Shown here in pieces: positions 6,026 to 6,148 of a stretch of 6,148 bases of DNA. The stretch is taken from the NCBI GenBank assembly GCA_021788685.1, contig JAJYKH010000173.1:1-6148 (forward strand), written 5' to 3'. Source of the DNA: Deltaproteobacteria bacterium. Its GTDB lineage: Bacteria > Desulfobacterota > Desulfobulbia > Desulfobulbales > UBA5123. Below the pieces are notes generated by a model that had not been told where the DNA came from, ran no database searches, and worked only from the letters and a program-made list of their open reading frames with translations. How positions within the stretch are numbered: position 1 is the stretch's first letter; each line of letters begins with the position of its first letter. The position numbers and the translations under genes are program-made.

Positions 6026-6148
6026 GTGCGCCATGCGTGGCGCGATCTTTTGGAGGTGAAAGTCCTCTCTTGGGCGTAGCGATCGGAACAAGTAGCCGGA
6101 GGCAAGGGCGTTGTGGCGACACGGGGTCTGAAGGAAGCCCGAGGCAAA
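6026..6148 (+). mobile_element. Group II intron, 5' end (domain I), probably class C; runs off right edge
   Basis: The sequence starts GTGCG (6026-6030), the group II intron 5' consensus. It then forms the small stem GCGCC/GGCGC (6028-6032/6039-6043) and the GGAGGTGAAAGTCCTC hairpin (6052-6067). The conserved domain I blocks CAAGGGCG (6103-6110), GTGGCGACA (6113-6121), TCTGAAGGAAGC (6127-6138) and GAGGCAAA (6141-6148) follow. These blocks, in this order and spacing, match what I remember of bacterial group II introns such as the Oceanobacillus iheyensis IIC ribozyme. Insertion directly after a terminator hairpin is the hallmark of class C. The intron-encoded reverse transcriptase/maturase and domains II-VI would lie beyond the window. 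Exact class and activity cannot be judged from 123 nt. Confidence 0.88.

Overview
The window (about 6.1 kb, GC-rich, with strongly G/C-biased third codon positions) looks like chromosomal DNA from a Gram-negative bacterium. A Tol envelope operon shows an outer membrane. The hom–apgM–thioesterase arrangement suggests a deltaproteobacterium (Desulfobacterota, perhaps Geobacter/Desulfuromonas-like). That placement is inferred from gene content and style only.

Left half, minus strand (1-2496): a tightly packed tolQ-tolR-tolA/tonB-tolB operon, with tolB cut by the left edge; pal would be expected beyond it. TolQ and TolR form the proton-driven inner-membrane motor. The TolA/TonB-like protein spans the periplasm, and TolB is the periplasmic partner.

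Middle (2497-2896): a roughly 390-base divergent control region. Each side has a perfect TTGACA -35 box, at 2692-2697 on the minus strand and 2754-2759 on the plus strand. A 22-bp dyad at 2722-2743 lies between them. Both operons have long untranslated leaders.

Right half, plus strand (2897-5871): homoserine dehydrogenase (hom), an ApgM-family alkaline-phosphatase-superfamily enzyme, and a YbgC-type hotdog thioesterase. Gaps are 3 nt and then a 1-nt stop/start overlap, so this is a translationally coupled operon. The position of the ApgM-like protein directly after hom makes a homoserine-kinase-like role in threonine synthesis a serious alternative to phosphoglycerate mutase.

Right end (5868-6148): an initiator tRNA-fMet gene with its own sigma70-type promoter, whose -35 box overlaps the thioesterase stop codon, and a perfect intrinsic terminator. 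Directly on the last T of the terminator begins the 5' end (domain I) of a group II intron, which runs off the window. This matches the known habit of class C (group IIC) introns of inserting just after terminator hairpins, and it is the most notable feature of the window.
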